Source of the DNA: CAVWSM01 sp963799425
GTDB taxonomy: Bacteria > Actinomycetota > Actinomycetes > Jiangellales > Jiangellaceae
DNA: 64,000 nucleotides
Assembly (NCBI GenBank): GCA_963799425.1
Contig: CAWCXA010000009.1
Location: 130,223-194,222 of the forward strand
Direction: 5' to 3'
Positions 50,589 through 58,490 of this stretch are shown in pieces. Under the pieces are notes generated by a model. The model saw only the letters and a list, made by a program, of their open reading frames with translations, was not told where the DNA came from and did no database searches. The translations under genes were made by a program, and so were the position numbers. The first letter of the stretch is position 1. Each line of letters starts with the position of its first letter.

Positions 50589-50615
50589 AGTCGAGGGGCG
50601 CTTATGCCCGCGGCC

Positions 50616-51479
50616 TCAAGCCAGTCCGCGGCGGGCTACGGCCGGCGGGCGTACGCCCTTGATCGCCGCGACCATGTCGAGCACCTGTCGTGTCGCCGCC
50701 ACATCGTGCGCCCGGAACACCCGCGCCCCGAGCCACGCCGAGACCGCCGTGGCGGCCAGCGTCCCGTACAACCGCTCGCCCACGGGGAGATCGAGGGCCT
50801 CCCCTACGAAGTCCTTCCGGGACAGGCTGACCAGGACCGGCCAGCCGGTTGCCACGAGCTCATCGAGCCGGCGTGTGAGGGTCAGCGAGTGCCAGGTGTT
50901 CTTGCCGAAGTCGTGGGTCGGGTCGACGAGGATGCCGTCTCGCCGCACGCCCGCGGCGATCGCGTGTTCGGCGAGTGCGGACACCCGGCCGAGCACGTCG
51001 GCGACGACGTCGTCGTATGCGACCCGGTGCGGGCGAGTGCGAGGTGAGAGCGGCCCGACGTGGCTGCACACGAGCCCGGCGCCGGTCTCGGCGGTCACCT
51101 GCGCGAGCAGGGGGTCAGCTCCTGACCACGTGTCGTTGACCAGGTCGGCGCCGGCGTCGATCGCAGCACGGGCGACGTCGGCACGCCAGGTGTCGACGCT
51201 CAGGACGACCTCGGGATAGCGGCCACGCGCAGCCTCGATAAGGGGCAGCACCCGCCGCAGCTCCTCGCCGACGTCGACGTCATCCCCCGGCCCGGCCTTG
51301 ACACCGCCGACGTCAACGATCTGTGCGCCCTCTGCCACGACCTCATCGACGCGGTCGAGCGCGGCCCCCAAGTCGTACGTCGTGCCCTGGTCGAAGAAGG
51401 AGTCCGGCGTGCGGTTGACGATCGCCATGACGACGTGATCATCGTCGGTGAACACCCGGTCGCGCAGGCGCAAAAGCAC
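50616..51479 (-). CDS. folP2: Dihydropteroate synthase-like protein, FolP2 type
   Basis: 287-residue TIM-barrel protein of the DHPS family. Conserved anchors are VNRTPDSFF, VNDTWSG, DPTHDFGKNTWHS, SLSRKDFVGE and FRAHDV. The pABA/loop-2 motif reads DVGGVKAGPGDDVDV instead of the canonical D(I/V)GGESTRPGA, the hallmark of the mycobacterial FolP2 paralogue (Rv1207), which was reported to lack synthase activity. A true FolP is expected elsewhere in the genome. It lies between the LOG genes and a DivIVA-like gene, as in mycobacteria, and is convergent with the LOG pair. Confidence 0.85.
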   Translation of the reverse strand: MLLRLRDRVFTDDDHVVMAIVNRTPDSFFDQGTTYDLGAALDRVDEVVAEGAQIVDVGGVKAGPGDDVDVGEELRRVLPLIEAARGRYPEVVLSVDTWRADVARAAIDAGADLVNDTWSGADPLLAQVTAETGAGLVCSHVGPLSPRTRPHRVAYDDVVADVLGRVSALAEHAIAAGVRRDGILVDPTHDFGKNTWHSLTLTRRLDELVATGWPVLVSLSRKDFVGEALDLPVGERLYGTLAATAVSAWLGARVFRAHDVAATRQVLDMVAAIKGVRPPAVARRGLA

Positions 51480-51583
51480 GGCTCATTCTCCCCGGGGTTT
51501 CGACACAACGGCACCCGGCGTCGAACCTACGGGCGCGGGGTGTCGTTGCGTCGGAAGCACGGCTGTCGGGCCAGCGTGCCACG

Positions 51584-51925
51584 ATGTGCCTCGTGCCGTA
51601 CGTGGTGTTTGGTCTCATCGCCGTCGCAGTCCTTGTGCTCGTCGCAGTGGTCGCCACTGGTAAGGGCGGCGGCCTTGCCCGACTGCCCGATGAGGTGCCG
51701 GAGTTCGCGCTGCCCGACGGCGAGCTGACCCCCGACTTTGTCGACCACGTACGGCTGGGTGTCGCCGTGCGTGGTTACCGCACCGACCAGGTCGACGACC
51801 TACTCGACCGCGTGTCGGCCGAGCTCGCCGCCCGGGATGCGGAGATCGCCGAGCTGCAGGCCCGGCTGTCGGCCGCTGCGGCGGCGGGGCTACCTCGGCG
51901 GGTGCCAGGCCCGTCGGCCGAGTGA
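51584..51925 (+). CDS. DivIVA-domain membrane protein
   Basis: 113 residues. One N-terminal membrane helix (VVFGLIAVAVLVLVAVVAT) is followed by a short DivIVA-like motif: FVDHVRLGVAVRGYRTDQVDDLLDRVSAEL (region), where the RGYRTDQVD segment matches the family, and a coiled coil (AARDAEIAELQARLSAAA). This matches the Rv1209 position in mycobacteria. Probably localises at poles or septum, inferred from the domain. The stop overlaps tagA. Confidence 0.85.
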   Translation: MCLVPYVVFGLIAVAVLVLVAVVATGKGGGLARLPDEVPEFALPDGELTPDFVDHVRLGVAVRGYRTDQVDDLLDRVSAELAARDAEIAELQARLSAAAAAGLPRRVPGPSAE

Positions 51926-52518
51926 GCGGCCTCACCGTCGGGGACGACGGGCTCGCGCGGTGCGCGTGGGCGGGATCGGCGCCCGAATATCTCGCCTACC
52001 ACGACGAGGAGTGGGGACGCCCGGTCCACGGCGACGCTCCGCTCTACGAACGGCTGACGCTCGAAGCCTTCCAGTCAGGGCTGGCGTGGATCACCATCCT
52101 GCGCAAACGGGAGGGGTTTCGAGGCGCATTCGCCGGCTTCGACCCGCATGCGGTCGCCCGCTTCGACGACGCTGACGTCGCCCGGCTGCTTGCCGACACC
52201 GGCATCGTCCGCAACCGTGCCAAGGTGCGGGCGGCGATCACCAACGCCCAGGCCACCGTCGCGCTGATCGAGGCCGAGGGATCGGGGGCGCTCGACCGGC
52301 TGATCTGGTCGGCGGCGCCGACGCCGGGCGTCCGGCCCGCTGCTGCGCTGGACGATCTCCCTGCGACGACACCTGAGTCCAAGGCGCTCGCCCGCGAGCT
52401 CAAGCGGCACGGGTTCGTGTTCGTCGGCCCGACCACGGTCTACGCCACGATGCAGGCCTGCGGCATCGTCGACGACCACATCGCGGGCTGCTGGGTGCGC
52501 GATTCCGTCCGCGCCTGA
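51922..52518 (+). CDS. tagA: DNA-3-methyladenine glycosylase I
   Basis: 198-residue TagA that excises 3-methyladenine from alkylated DNA. Family blocks: RCAWAGSAPEYLAYHDEEWG, LTLEAFQSGLAWITILRKREGFR, FDPHAVARFDDADVARLL, GIVRNRAKVRAAITNA and the C-terminal FVGPTTVYATMQACGIVDDH. The zinc-binding Cys/His set (Cys near 12, His near 27, then the C-terminal Cys) can be followed. Starts with GTG inside the DivIVA-like stop (GTGA). Equivalent to Rv1210. Confidence 0.94.
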   Translation: MSGLTVGDDGLARCAWAGSAPEYLAYHDEEWGRPVHGDAPLYERLTLEAFQSGLAWITILRKREGFRGAFAGFDPHAVARFDDADVARLLADTGIVRNRAKVRAAITNAQATVALIEAEGSGALDRLIWSAAPTPGVRPAAALDDLPATTPESKALARELKRHGFVFVGPTTVYATMQACGIVDDHIAGCWVRDSVRA

Positions 52519-52647
52519 ACCAGCCGGGCACAGTCTGGCGATCCGCTAGCGGAAGTTGGTCCCGAATGCGGGATAATGGGCGTGCCTTCACCCATGACGG
52601 CTGCGTCAGGTCGGCTTGGGTGAGCCAACCAAGGAAGGGGTGCGCGC

Positions 52648-52815
52648 ATGGCGGCCATGAAGCCGCGGACGGGCGATGGTCCGCTGGAAGTCACCAAGGA
52701 GGGGCGCAGCATCATTATGCGAGTCCCCCTGGAAGGTGGCGGCAGACTGGTCGTCGAGCTGTCGGCCGACGAGGCCAACGCGCTCGGCGACGCGCTCAAG
52801 GGCGTGGTGGGCTGA
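52648..52815 (+). CDS. DUF3117 small protein
   Basis: 55-residue conserved actinobacterial protein (MAAMKPRTGDGPLEVTKEGR, then VPLEGGGRLVVELSADEANA and LGDALKGVVG). It is too short to be found by most length cut-offs, but it is nearly invariant across the phylum (Rv1211 in M. tuberculosis). AAGGAAGGGG precedes ATG 52648. Function unknown; the small basic N-terminus and tight conservation suggest a core role. A terminator hairpin follows. Confidence 0.93.
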   Translation: MAAMKPRTGDGPLEVTKEGRSIIMRVPLEGGGRLVVELSADEANALGDALKGVVG

Positions 52816-52847
52816 GCTCGCCCATCACGATGCACATCAACTAGTCC

Positions 52848-52884
52848 GACCCCGGCCGAGTGCCACCAGGCGCTCGCCGGGGTC
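52848..52884 (+). terminator. Terminator after the DUF3117 gene
   Basis: GACCCCGGC and GCCGGGGTC form a perfect 9-bp outer stem, extended by GAG/CTC with one bulged base, around an ACCAGG-containing loop, followed by GTTCC. It separates the DUF3117 gene from the leucyl aminopeptidase gene 28 bp later. Confidence 0.75.
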
Positions 52885-52911
52885 GTTCCATGGTCTGCCC
52901 GGGAGGGTTCA

Positions 52912-54486
52912 GTGGCTCGATCGACTCGCTCATCCGTCGACACGCTGGGTGGCGTGAGACCCCCGGTCGTACGGCTCGATGCGGCCGGTCTGCTTGCCAT
53001 CGCCGACGCAGCCGTCCTGGCGGTGCCGGTGCTCCCAGGCCAGGCCGACGGTGACCAGGAGGCCACCCCGTGGCTCGGCCCGGGCGCGGCTGAGGTCGTC
53101 GACACCTTCGGCCTCGACCTGTTCACCCTGCTCGAGCGGGAGCAGGCGACTGGGAAGGCTGGCGAGGTCGTCACGGTGCCCGTGATCCGCGACAACTCCG
53201 CGGTCGAGCAGGTGCTGCTGGTGGGCATCGGGGACGGCAGCCCGACTGCTTACCGGCGAGCCGGAGCGGCGCTCGCCCGACGCACCCGCAAGCGCACTCG
53301 GGTCGCGTCGACAGTGACTGCCACGGCTGACGACCCTGGGCTGCGCGCGTTCATCGAGGGTGTCGTTCTTGCGTCATACGGCTTCAGCCGCAAGAGCATC
53401 CCCGCAAAGAATCCGCCGGTGGCCGAGGTCGTGCTTGCCGCGACCACCGCTGACCGGCAGCCGGCCCTCGACCGGGGCCAGGCCACCGCTGCAGCAGGTT
53501 GGCTGGCCCGCGACCTGGCTCAGACGCCGAGCAACGAGAAGAACCCGGCCTGGCTGGCCGCGCAGTCCGAGCGGCTGGCCAAAACGGCCGGGCTGGCCAT
53601 ACGCGTTCGCGACGAAGTGGCCCTGGCGCGCGAGGGGTTCGGGGGCATTGTCGCCGTTGGACAGGGGTCGGCCACCCCACCACGGCTCATCGAGCTGACT
53701 TACTCTCCACGCAAAGCGGGCCGGCCGGGCCGACTCCAACACGTCGTCCTTGTCGGCAAGGGCATCACCTTCGACACAGGTGGCCTGTCGATCAAGCCGC
53801 GCGAAGCCATGATCCCTATGAAGACTGACATGACCGGTGGTGCCGTGGTCATGTCCGTGCTCGCTCACCTCGCCAGCGTCAACGCGCAGGTCAAGGTGAC
53901 TGGCCTCATTGCGGCCGCCGAGAACGCCGTGTCCGGCAGTGCGCAGCGACCCGGTGACGTCCTGCGTCAATACGATGGCACGACCGTCGAGGTGCGCAAC
54001 ACCGACGCTGAGGGCCGGCTGGTGCTCGCCGACGCCATCGCCTACGCGGTCAAGGATCTCAAGCCCGACGCGGTCGTCGACGTCGCCACACTGACCGGTG
54101 CCGCCACGGTCGGTCTGGGCCGCGGCCACGCCGCCTACTACGCCACCGACGACGCACTGGCAACGGCGCTTGCTGCCGCCGGCGATGCCGCGGGGGAGCG
54201 GCTGTGGCGGATGCCCTTGGTCGACGACTACCGGGAGGCGCTGCATTCCGACGTGGCCGACGTGTGCCACATCGAGACGGAGCACGTGGGCGGTGGCTCG
54301 ATCACCGCGGCGCTGTTCCTGCAGCGGTTCGCCAAGGACGTCCCCTGGGCACACCTCGACGTGGCCGGCCCGGCACGCGCCGACGGGGACGCCTACGAGA
54401 TCACCAAGGGCGGCACGGGCTTCGGCGCCCGCACCCTCCTGCTGTGGCTGGAGACACGCGAGCCGCTATCCGGGGTGGGTGCCTGA
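52912..54486 (+). CDS. pepA: Leucyl aminopeptidase (M17)
   Basis: 524-residue cytosolic dizinc aminopeptidase. The N-terminal macro-like domain (1 to about 185) is followed by the catalytic domain: HVVLVGKGITFDTGGLSIKP (Lys and Asp ligands), MKTDMTGGAVVMSVLAHLA, and the family signature NTDAEGRLVLADAIAY. Further ligands are in ENAVSGSAQRPGDVL. It removes N-terminal residues from peptides, complementing the Opp importer and S9 peptidase nearby. Starts at GTG 52912. The stop overlaps the next gene by one base. Confidence 0.95.
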   Translation: MARSTRSSVDTLGGVRPPVVRLDAAGLLAIADAAVLAVPVLPGQADGDQEATPWLGPGAAEVVDTFGLDLFTLLEREQATGKAGEVVTVPVIRDNSAVEQVLLVGIGDGSPTAYRRAGAALARRTRKRTRVASTVTATADDPGLRAFIEGVVLASYGFSRKSIPAKNPPVAEVVLAATTADRQPALDRGQATAAAGWLARDLAQTPSNEKNPAWLAAQSERLAKTAGLAIRVRDEVALAREGFGGIVAVGQGSATPPRLIELTYSPRKAGRPGRLQHVVLVGKGITFDTGGLSIKPREAMIPMKTDMTGGAVVMSVLAHLASVNAQVKVTGLIAAAENAVSGSAQRPGDVLRQYDGTTVEVRNTDAEGRLVLADAIAYAVKDLKPDAVVDVATLTGAATVGLGRGHAAYYATDDALATALAAAGDAAGERLWRMPLVDDYREALHSDVADVCHIETEHVGGGSITAALFLQRFAKDVPWAHLDVAGPARADGDAYEITKGGTGFGARTLLLWLETREPLSGVGA

Positions 54487-54833
54487 TGTACGGCCTAACC
54501 GTCCGTTGGTCGCTCACCGCCGCACCGCAAGGTGTGGCCAAGCAGCTGCGCGACTACGTGCGCGACACGTCGATCGGCCGCTTCACGGCCTTGCCGGGGC
54601 TGCGGTTCAAGACGTGGCGCATGGTCGAGGGTGAATGGTTCGAAGGCCTGTACGTTTTCGCGACCGCGCAGGCGCGCGACGAGTTTGCGACGACCTTCCG
54701 CGCCGGCATGCTCACCACTCCCGGCACGCAGATCATCGGTTGGCCGCCGATGCTCGTGGAGCCGTGCGAGATCGTCGCCGTCGCCGAAGGCCCGGACGGC
54801 TTCCTCGCCGGTTCAGGACCGGGCCCCGCCTGA
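54486..54833 (+). CDS. Small dimeric alpha+beta barrel-like protein (YdhR-like)
   Basis: 115 residues with the ferredoxin-like pattern of small monooxygenase/YdhR proteins: LTVRWSLTAAPQGVAKQLRDYV, GRFTALPGLRFKTWRMVEGE, WFEGLYVFATAQARDEFATTF, then a C-terminal strand. ATG 54486 shares its A with the pepA stop, so it is coupled to pepA. Catalytic activity is not predictable. It ends just before a spaced inverted repeat shared with the convergent O-methyltransferase gene. Confidence 0.75.
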   Translation: MYGLTVRWSLTAAPQGVAKQLRDYVRDTSIGRFTALPGLRFKTWRMVEGEWFEGLYVFATAQARDEFATTFRAGMLTTPGTQIIGWPPMLVEPCEIVAVAEGPDGFLAGSGPGPA

Positions 54834-54846
54834 GTCGACCGCAGAA

Positions 54847-54913
54847 CCGGTTGATCATGGCAAAAACGTGGTCAAAACGCTCAAATGATCACAACTCCGC
54901 CATGATCAACCGG
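54847..54913. repeat. 15-bp inverted repeat with TGATCA cores between convergent genes
   Basis: CCGGTTGATCATGGC (54847-54861) and its exact complement GCCATGATCAACCGG (54899-54913) enclose an A/C-rich 37-base loop containing a second near-pair (GTGGTCA / TGATCAC). It lies between the convergent YdhR-like and O-methyltransferase genes. It could be a bidirectional terminator or a repeat element; the TGATCA core also occurs in the repeats at 33155, 34392, 62688 and 63787. Confidence 0.7.
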
Positions 54914-54930
54914 GTTGGTGGCCTGTCCGC

Positions 54931-55581
54931 TCAGCGCTTGACCGCGACCAGCAGCCCGTCACCGACTGGCAGCAACGCCGAGACGAGTCGCTCGTCGTCG
55001 CGGACGGCTTTGCCGAGCTCGCGGATGGCGACGGTATCGGGGTCGCGCTGGGCGGGGTCGGCGACCCGGTCGTGCCAGAGCGCGTTGTCGAATGCCACGA
55101 CACCGCCCGGCCGCAGCAGGCGGATGGCCTGCTCGAGGTAGTCGGGATATTCCTGCTTGGCGCCGTCGGCGAAGACCATGTCGTACTGCCCGTCGGCGAG
55201 CCGCGGCAGCACCTCGAGTGCGGCGCCCGCGATGAGCCGGACCCGGTTGTGCACGATGCCCGCCTCGGTGAAGACCTCACGGGCCAACCGCTGGTGCTCT
55301 GCCTCCACGTCGACGCTCGTGAGCACGCCATCGGGGCGCATGCCGCGAAGCAGCCAGAGGCCGGAGACACCGGTGCCGGTGCCGATCTCCGCCACCGCGC
55401 GCGCGGCGAGGCTCGCGGCGAGGAACCGCAGCGCCGCTCCACCTCCGGCGCCGATAGGGGCCACACCGACCTCGCGGGCCCGTTGCCGGGCGCCCTGCAA
55501 GACCTCGTCCTCGGCCAGGTAGTCCTCGGCGTACGCCCAAGTCTGCGGCGTGATGGCGGCGGTAATGGTGAGCCTCCTCAC
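54931..55581 (-). CDS. Class I O-methyltransferase (Rv1220c type)
   Basis: 216-residue SAM-dependent catechol O-methyltransferase-like enzyme. The SAM site appears as VAEIGTGTGVSGLWLLRGM, the acidic residue in LTSVDVEAEHQRLA and DMVFADGAKQEYPDYLEQA; metal-binding Asp residues are in FADGA and VVAFDNALWHDRV. The substrate is unknown. It is divergent from sigE, exactly as Rv1220c is from sigE in mycobacteria, and shares the 139-bp regulatory gap that contains an ECF-type promoter. Confidence 0.9.
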   Translation of the reverse strand: MRRLTITAAITPQTWAYAEDYLAEDEVLQGARQRAREVGVAPIGAGGGAALRFLAASLAARAVAEIGTGTGVSGLWLLRGMRPDGVLTSVDVEAEHQRLAREVFTEAGIVHNRVRLIAGAALEVLPRLADGQYDMVFADGAKQEYPDYLEQAIRLLRPGGVVAFDNALWHDRVADPAQRDPDTVAIRELGKAVRDDERLVSALLPVGDGLLVAVKR

Positions 55582-55635
55582 ACGTGCGCCCGGTGCGGCG
55601 CCGTCCGGCTGTCGTAGGCGAAGCCTAGCCAGATT

Positions 55636-55663
55636 GGGAACTACTGCGGCGCTACGGCGCGTT
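55636..55663 (+). promoter_or_regulatory. ECF (SigE-type) promoter ahead of sigE
   Basis: GGGAACTA at 55636-55643 and CGTT at 55660-55663 with a 16-base spacer match the actinobacterial ECF sigma-E consensus (GGAAC about 18-19 bases from GTT). It lies 57 bp ahead of the chosen sigE start, so sigE is likely autoregulated. Confidence 0.7.
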
Positions 55664-55720
55664 CTGCGGACGCAACGGGTTGGATGACGTGTTTGTATTC
55701 AAGAAGGGCTGTAGGGGAAA

Positions 55721-56371
55721 ATGGAGGCCACGCTCAACCTGGTTTGGGGAGGTGTTGGCGTGGCCGACCATGAGCGGGCCGACTCGCCCGCCCCCCGCGC
55801 CGAGGTGTGGACTCCGCCCACCTGGGAGGAGATCGTCCGCGACCACTCCGCCCGCGTCTACCGGCTGGCCTACCGTCTGACGGGAAACCAGCACGATGCC
55901 GAGGACCTCACCCAAGAGGTCTTCGTACGAGTGTTCCGGTCGTTGTCGACCTACAGCCCTGGCACGTTCGAGGGCTGGCTGCACCGCATCACGACCAACC
56001 TCTTCCTCGACATGGTGCGCCGCCGCAAGCGCATCCGGTTCGACGCGCTCGCCGACGACGCCCACGAGCGCATGCCGGGCCGGGAGGCGGCGCCCGACGT
56101 GCAGCTGCATGACAACGGGTTCGACGCCGACGTGCAGGCAGCGCTCGATGCCCTGTCGCCGGAGTTCCGCGCCGCCGTGGTGCTGTGTGACATCGAGGGC
56201 CTGTCGTACGAGGAGATCGCAGCGACCTTGGGCGTCAAGCTCGGCACGGTGCGCAGCCGGATCCACCGCGGTCGCGCGCAGCTGCGCGCCGCACTCGAGC
56301 ACCGCGCGCCGCGAGCCCCGCGTCCGGTGCTGCCGCAGAGTCGTGACGTCGACGAAGGTGCGGCGCTGTGA
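55721..56371 (+). CDS. sigE: ECF RNA polymerase sigma factor SigE
   Basis: 216-residue ECF sigma factor for envelope stress. Region 2 reads DHSARVYRLAYRLTGNQHDAEDLTQEVFVRVFRSL (region) with the -10 recognition helix; region 4 reads LSPEFRAAVVLCDIEGLSYEEIAATLGVKLGTVRSRIHRGRAQL (region) with the -35 helix-turn-helix. About 45 extra N-terminal residues precede region 2. ATG 55721 follows AGGGGAAA. The stop overlaps the anti-sigma gene (GTGA). The order O-MT / sigE / anti-sigma / (third gene) / tatB / mrp matches mycobacteria. Confidence 0.94.
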   Translation: MEATLNLVWGGVGVADHERADSPAPRAEVWTPPTWEEIVRDHSARVYRLAYRLTGNQHDAEDLTQEVFVRVFRSLSTYSPGTFEGWLHRITTNLFLDMVRRRKRIRFDALADDAHERMPGREAAPDVQLHDNGFDADVQAALDALSPEFRAAVVLCDIEGLSYEEIAATLGVKLGTVRSRIHRGRAQLRAALEHRAPRAPRPVLPQSRDVDEGAAL

Positions 56372-56961
56372 CCCACCTCGGACGTCTGGTCAGCGCACTC
56401 GTCGACGGAGAGCTGTCGCACGACGAGCGCGATCGCGCCCTCGCACACCTGGCCACCTGTGAGCAGTGCCGCGCCGCCGTCGAAGCCGAGCGCGCGCTCA
56501 AAGCCACGGTGGGTCGCATCGACGTCGGCGTCCCCAGCAGCGCCCTGCTGTCGGGCCTCATGCGTCTCGCCGAGCCCGGCGAGCCGCTGCCGCCGGTGCA
56601 CCGCAGCTTCCCAGGGTCGGGCGGGCCAGCGTCGGTCGGCTGGCGCACGCCGACCCACCAGCCGTTCGGTCAGTCGGCTGCACCCATGGTTCCCGCGAGC
56701 ACCGGATCGCGAAGCCGCCATCAGGGTCTGTCGCGGCAGGTCGTCTATGCGGCCGGGGGCCTCGTGGGCCTGGCGGCCGTGACGGTGGGCCTGGTGATGG
56801 CGGGAGGATCGACCCTCCCTGACGGCGGCGGCACCCCAGTCGTACCTCCCGTAGAGGAGATGACCGTCGAGCACGTCCAGCGCAACGGCGGGCAGCCGTT
56901 CGCCGACCCCAGCGTGTTCCTCGACGATGTTGCGACACCGACCATGACGGGCAGCAGGTGA
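56368..56961 (+). CDS. rseA: Zinc-finger anti-sigma factor (RseA-like)
   Basis: 197 residues. The N-terminal anti-sigma zinc finger has LVSALVDGELSHDERDRALAHLATCEQCRAAV (region) with the HxxxCxxC motif (His 30-ish, HLATCEQC) that clamps ECF sigma factors and may respond to thiol stress. A single membrane helix lies near residue 130 (VVYAAGGLVGLAAVTVGLVM), so the finger is cytoplasmic and the tail outside. It is coupled to sigE upstream and to the RseB-like gene downstream by four-base overlaps. Confidence 0.92.
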   Translation: MTHLGRLVSALVDGELSHDERDRALAHLATCEQCRAAVEAERALKATVGRIDVGVPSSALLSGLMRLAEPGEPLPPVHRSFPGSGGPASVGWRTPTHQPFGQSAAPMVPASTGSRSRHQGLSRQVVYAAGGLVGLAAVTVGLVMAGGSTLPDGGGTPVVPPVEEMTVEHVQRNGGQPFADPSVFLDDVATPTMTGSR

Positions 56962-58013
56962 GCCGTCGCATCGCATCGACGAGCAGCGCGCGCGTGATCT
57001 CGCCGCTGGGCGTGCTCGTCGTCCTGTTGGTCGTCGTTCTGACAAGCCCGGCTTCGGCTGCGGCCGGAGGGGCGGCGAGCGGCACGACGCCGCGGGCGAG
57101 CCGAGTGGCCGACTCTCCCGATGCCGTCGAGATGCTGCGCCGCATGGTGACGGGCAGCGCGGCTCTGAACTACCACGGCACCCAGTTCGTCACCATCTGG
57201 GACGACGGGGCCACCAAGGCGGTCATCGCCGAGGTGAGCCACTCGCGGGGCGTCGGCACCACTTACCGCCTCGTCGGCGGATCGAAAGCATCCGTCCTGC
57301 ATGACGGACTGGACGGCCCCGCCGTGGTCGAGCTGCTGCTCGACGGCTACGAGGTCACTGCTGCCGGCTACGGCAGTGTGGCCGGTCGATCGGCCAAGAT
57401 CATCGACATCTCCCACCCGGACGGCCGCCCAGCGGCGCGGCTGTGGGTCGATCGTGCGGCCTGCTTGCTGCTGCGCCGTGAGGTCTACGCAACCGACGGC
57501 GCGCTGACCCGGGCGAGCGGTTTCCTCGACGTGACGGTCTCCCCGGGCTGGTCCGCCGGTGCGGCCCCCGCCGAGGCCATCAAGCGGCCGGCCGACGTCT
57601 CGGTGCCGAGCAACGGCCCCGAGATGCCTGACACTATTGCCGCTGGGCTGACCCTCTACGACGTACGCACCGTCACCGTCGGCCAACGCGAGGCAACGCA
57701 GCTGCTCTACACCGACGGCCTGTCGGCGGTTTCGGTGTTCTACCAGGAGGGCCGGCTCGACACGCGCGGGCTCGACGGATTCGAGTCGCGACGGCTCGGC
57801 GGCGCGCCGGTGCACGTCAAGCCAGGGCCGCCCGCCAAGGTCACCTGGTCGGCCGATGGTTACGTGTTCACGGTGGTCGGCGACGTGACCTGGGCGACGA
57901 TGGGGGAGATCGTTGAAGACCTGCCCCACCAGCCCGCCGCCGACAACAGCGTGGTCGCCCGCGCCGGCCGTGGCGTCGAGCGCGTCAGCTCGTGGCTCAA
58001 TCCATTCGAGTGA
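56958..58013 (+). CDS. Exported MucB/RseB-like sigma-E regulatory protein
   Basis: 351 residues with a signal peptide or N-terminal anchor (VISPLGVLVVLLVVVLTSPASA). The mature part resembles the lipoprotein-localisation-like fold of RseB: AVEMLRRMVTGSAALNYHGTQFV, SHSRGVGTTYRLVGG, DGRPAARLWVDRAACLLLRREV, then a second domain with VTVGQREATQLLYTDGLSAVSVFYQEG. RseB binds the anti-sigma factor outside the membrane and shields it from proteolysis. Here it occupies the position held by htrA in mycobacteria, so signal sensing may differ. Confidence 0.85.
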   Translation: MSRRIASTSSARVISPLGVLVVLLVVVLTSPASAAAGGAASGTTPRASRVADSPDAVEMLRRMVTGSAALNYHGTQFVTIWDDGATKAVIAEVSHSRGVGTTYRLVGGSKASVLHDGLDGPAVVELLLDGYEVTAAGYGSVAGRSAKIIDISHPDGRPAARLWVDRAACLLLRREVYATDGALTRASGFLDVTVSPGWSAGAAPAEAIKRPADVSVPSNGPEMPDTIAAGLTLYDVRTVTVGQREATQLLYTDGLSAVSVFYQEGRLDTRGLDGFESRRLGGAPVHVKPGPPAKVTWSADGYVFTVVGDVTWATMGEIVEDLPHQPAADNSVVARAGRGVERVSSWLNPFE

Positions 58014-58085
58014 CGTGCAACGAATGGTGACCAGCGGCCCAGTTACTCTGATCGGGTCCGTCCCCGACCTACGGCGAGAGTCACG

Positions 58086-58460
58086 ATGCTGAGCGACATC
58101 GGTTTACTCGAGGTGCTTGTAGTCGTCGTGGTGGCCTTGTTCGTGTTTGGCCCCGACCGGCTGCCCGGGATGGCCCGGCAGGCAGGCACGTGGATGCGTG
58201 ACCTGCGCCGGATGATCGGCGGCGTACGCAAGGAGTTCACCGAGGAGCTCGGTCTCGACCAGGATCTGAAGATCTCCGACCTCGACCCGCGCAGCTATAT
58301 CCGCCGCAACGTCCTTGACGGGTTGGACGACATCGGTCTCGATGACGACAAGCCGAAGCCGGCGCGCTCCGGCCAGGTGCCCCGCCCCACGGAGGCGCCA
58401 CGCTCCTCCGACGGGCCCGGGCCTGCCTCGGCGCCCCGTTTCGACGACGACGCCACCTGA
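58086..58460 (+). CDS. tatB: Twin-arginine translocase subunit TatB
   Basis: 124 residues: a short N-terminal membrane helix (LLEVLVVVVVALFVFGPDRLPG, hinge FGPDRLP), then an amphipathic helix (MARQAGTWMRDLRRMIGGVRKEF), and a charged, Pro-rich tail ending DDDAT. TatB recognises folded proteins with twin-Arg signals together with TatC; tatA and tatC are not in the window. It follows the sigE operon by 72 bp and faces mrp. Confidence 0.93.
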   Translation: MLSDIGLLEVLVVVVVALFVFGPDRLPGMARQAGTWMRDLRRMIGGVRKEFTEELGLDQDLKISDLDPRSYIRRNVLDGLDDIGLDDDKPKPARSGQVPRPTEAPRSSDGPGPASAPRFDDDAT

Positions 58461-58490
58461 CGCCAGCGCCGAGCGCACCCGACGAGCCTG

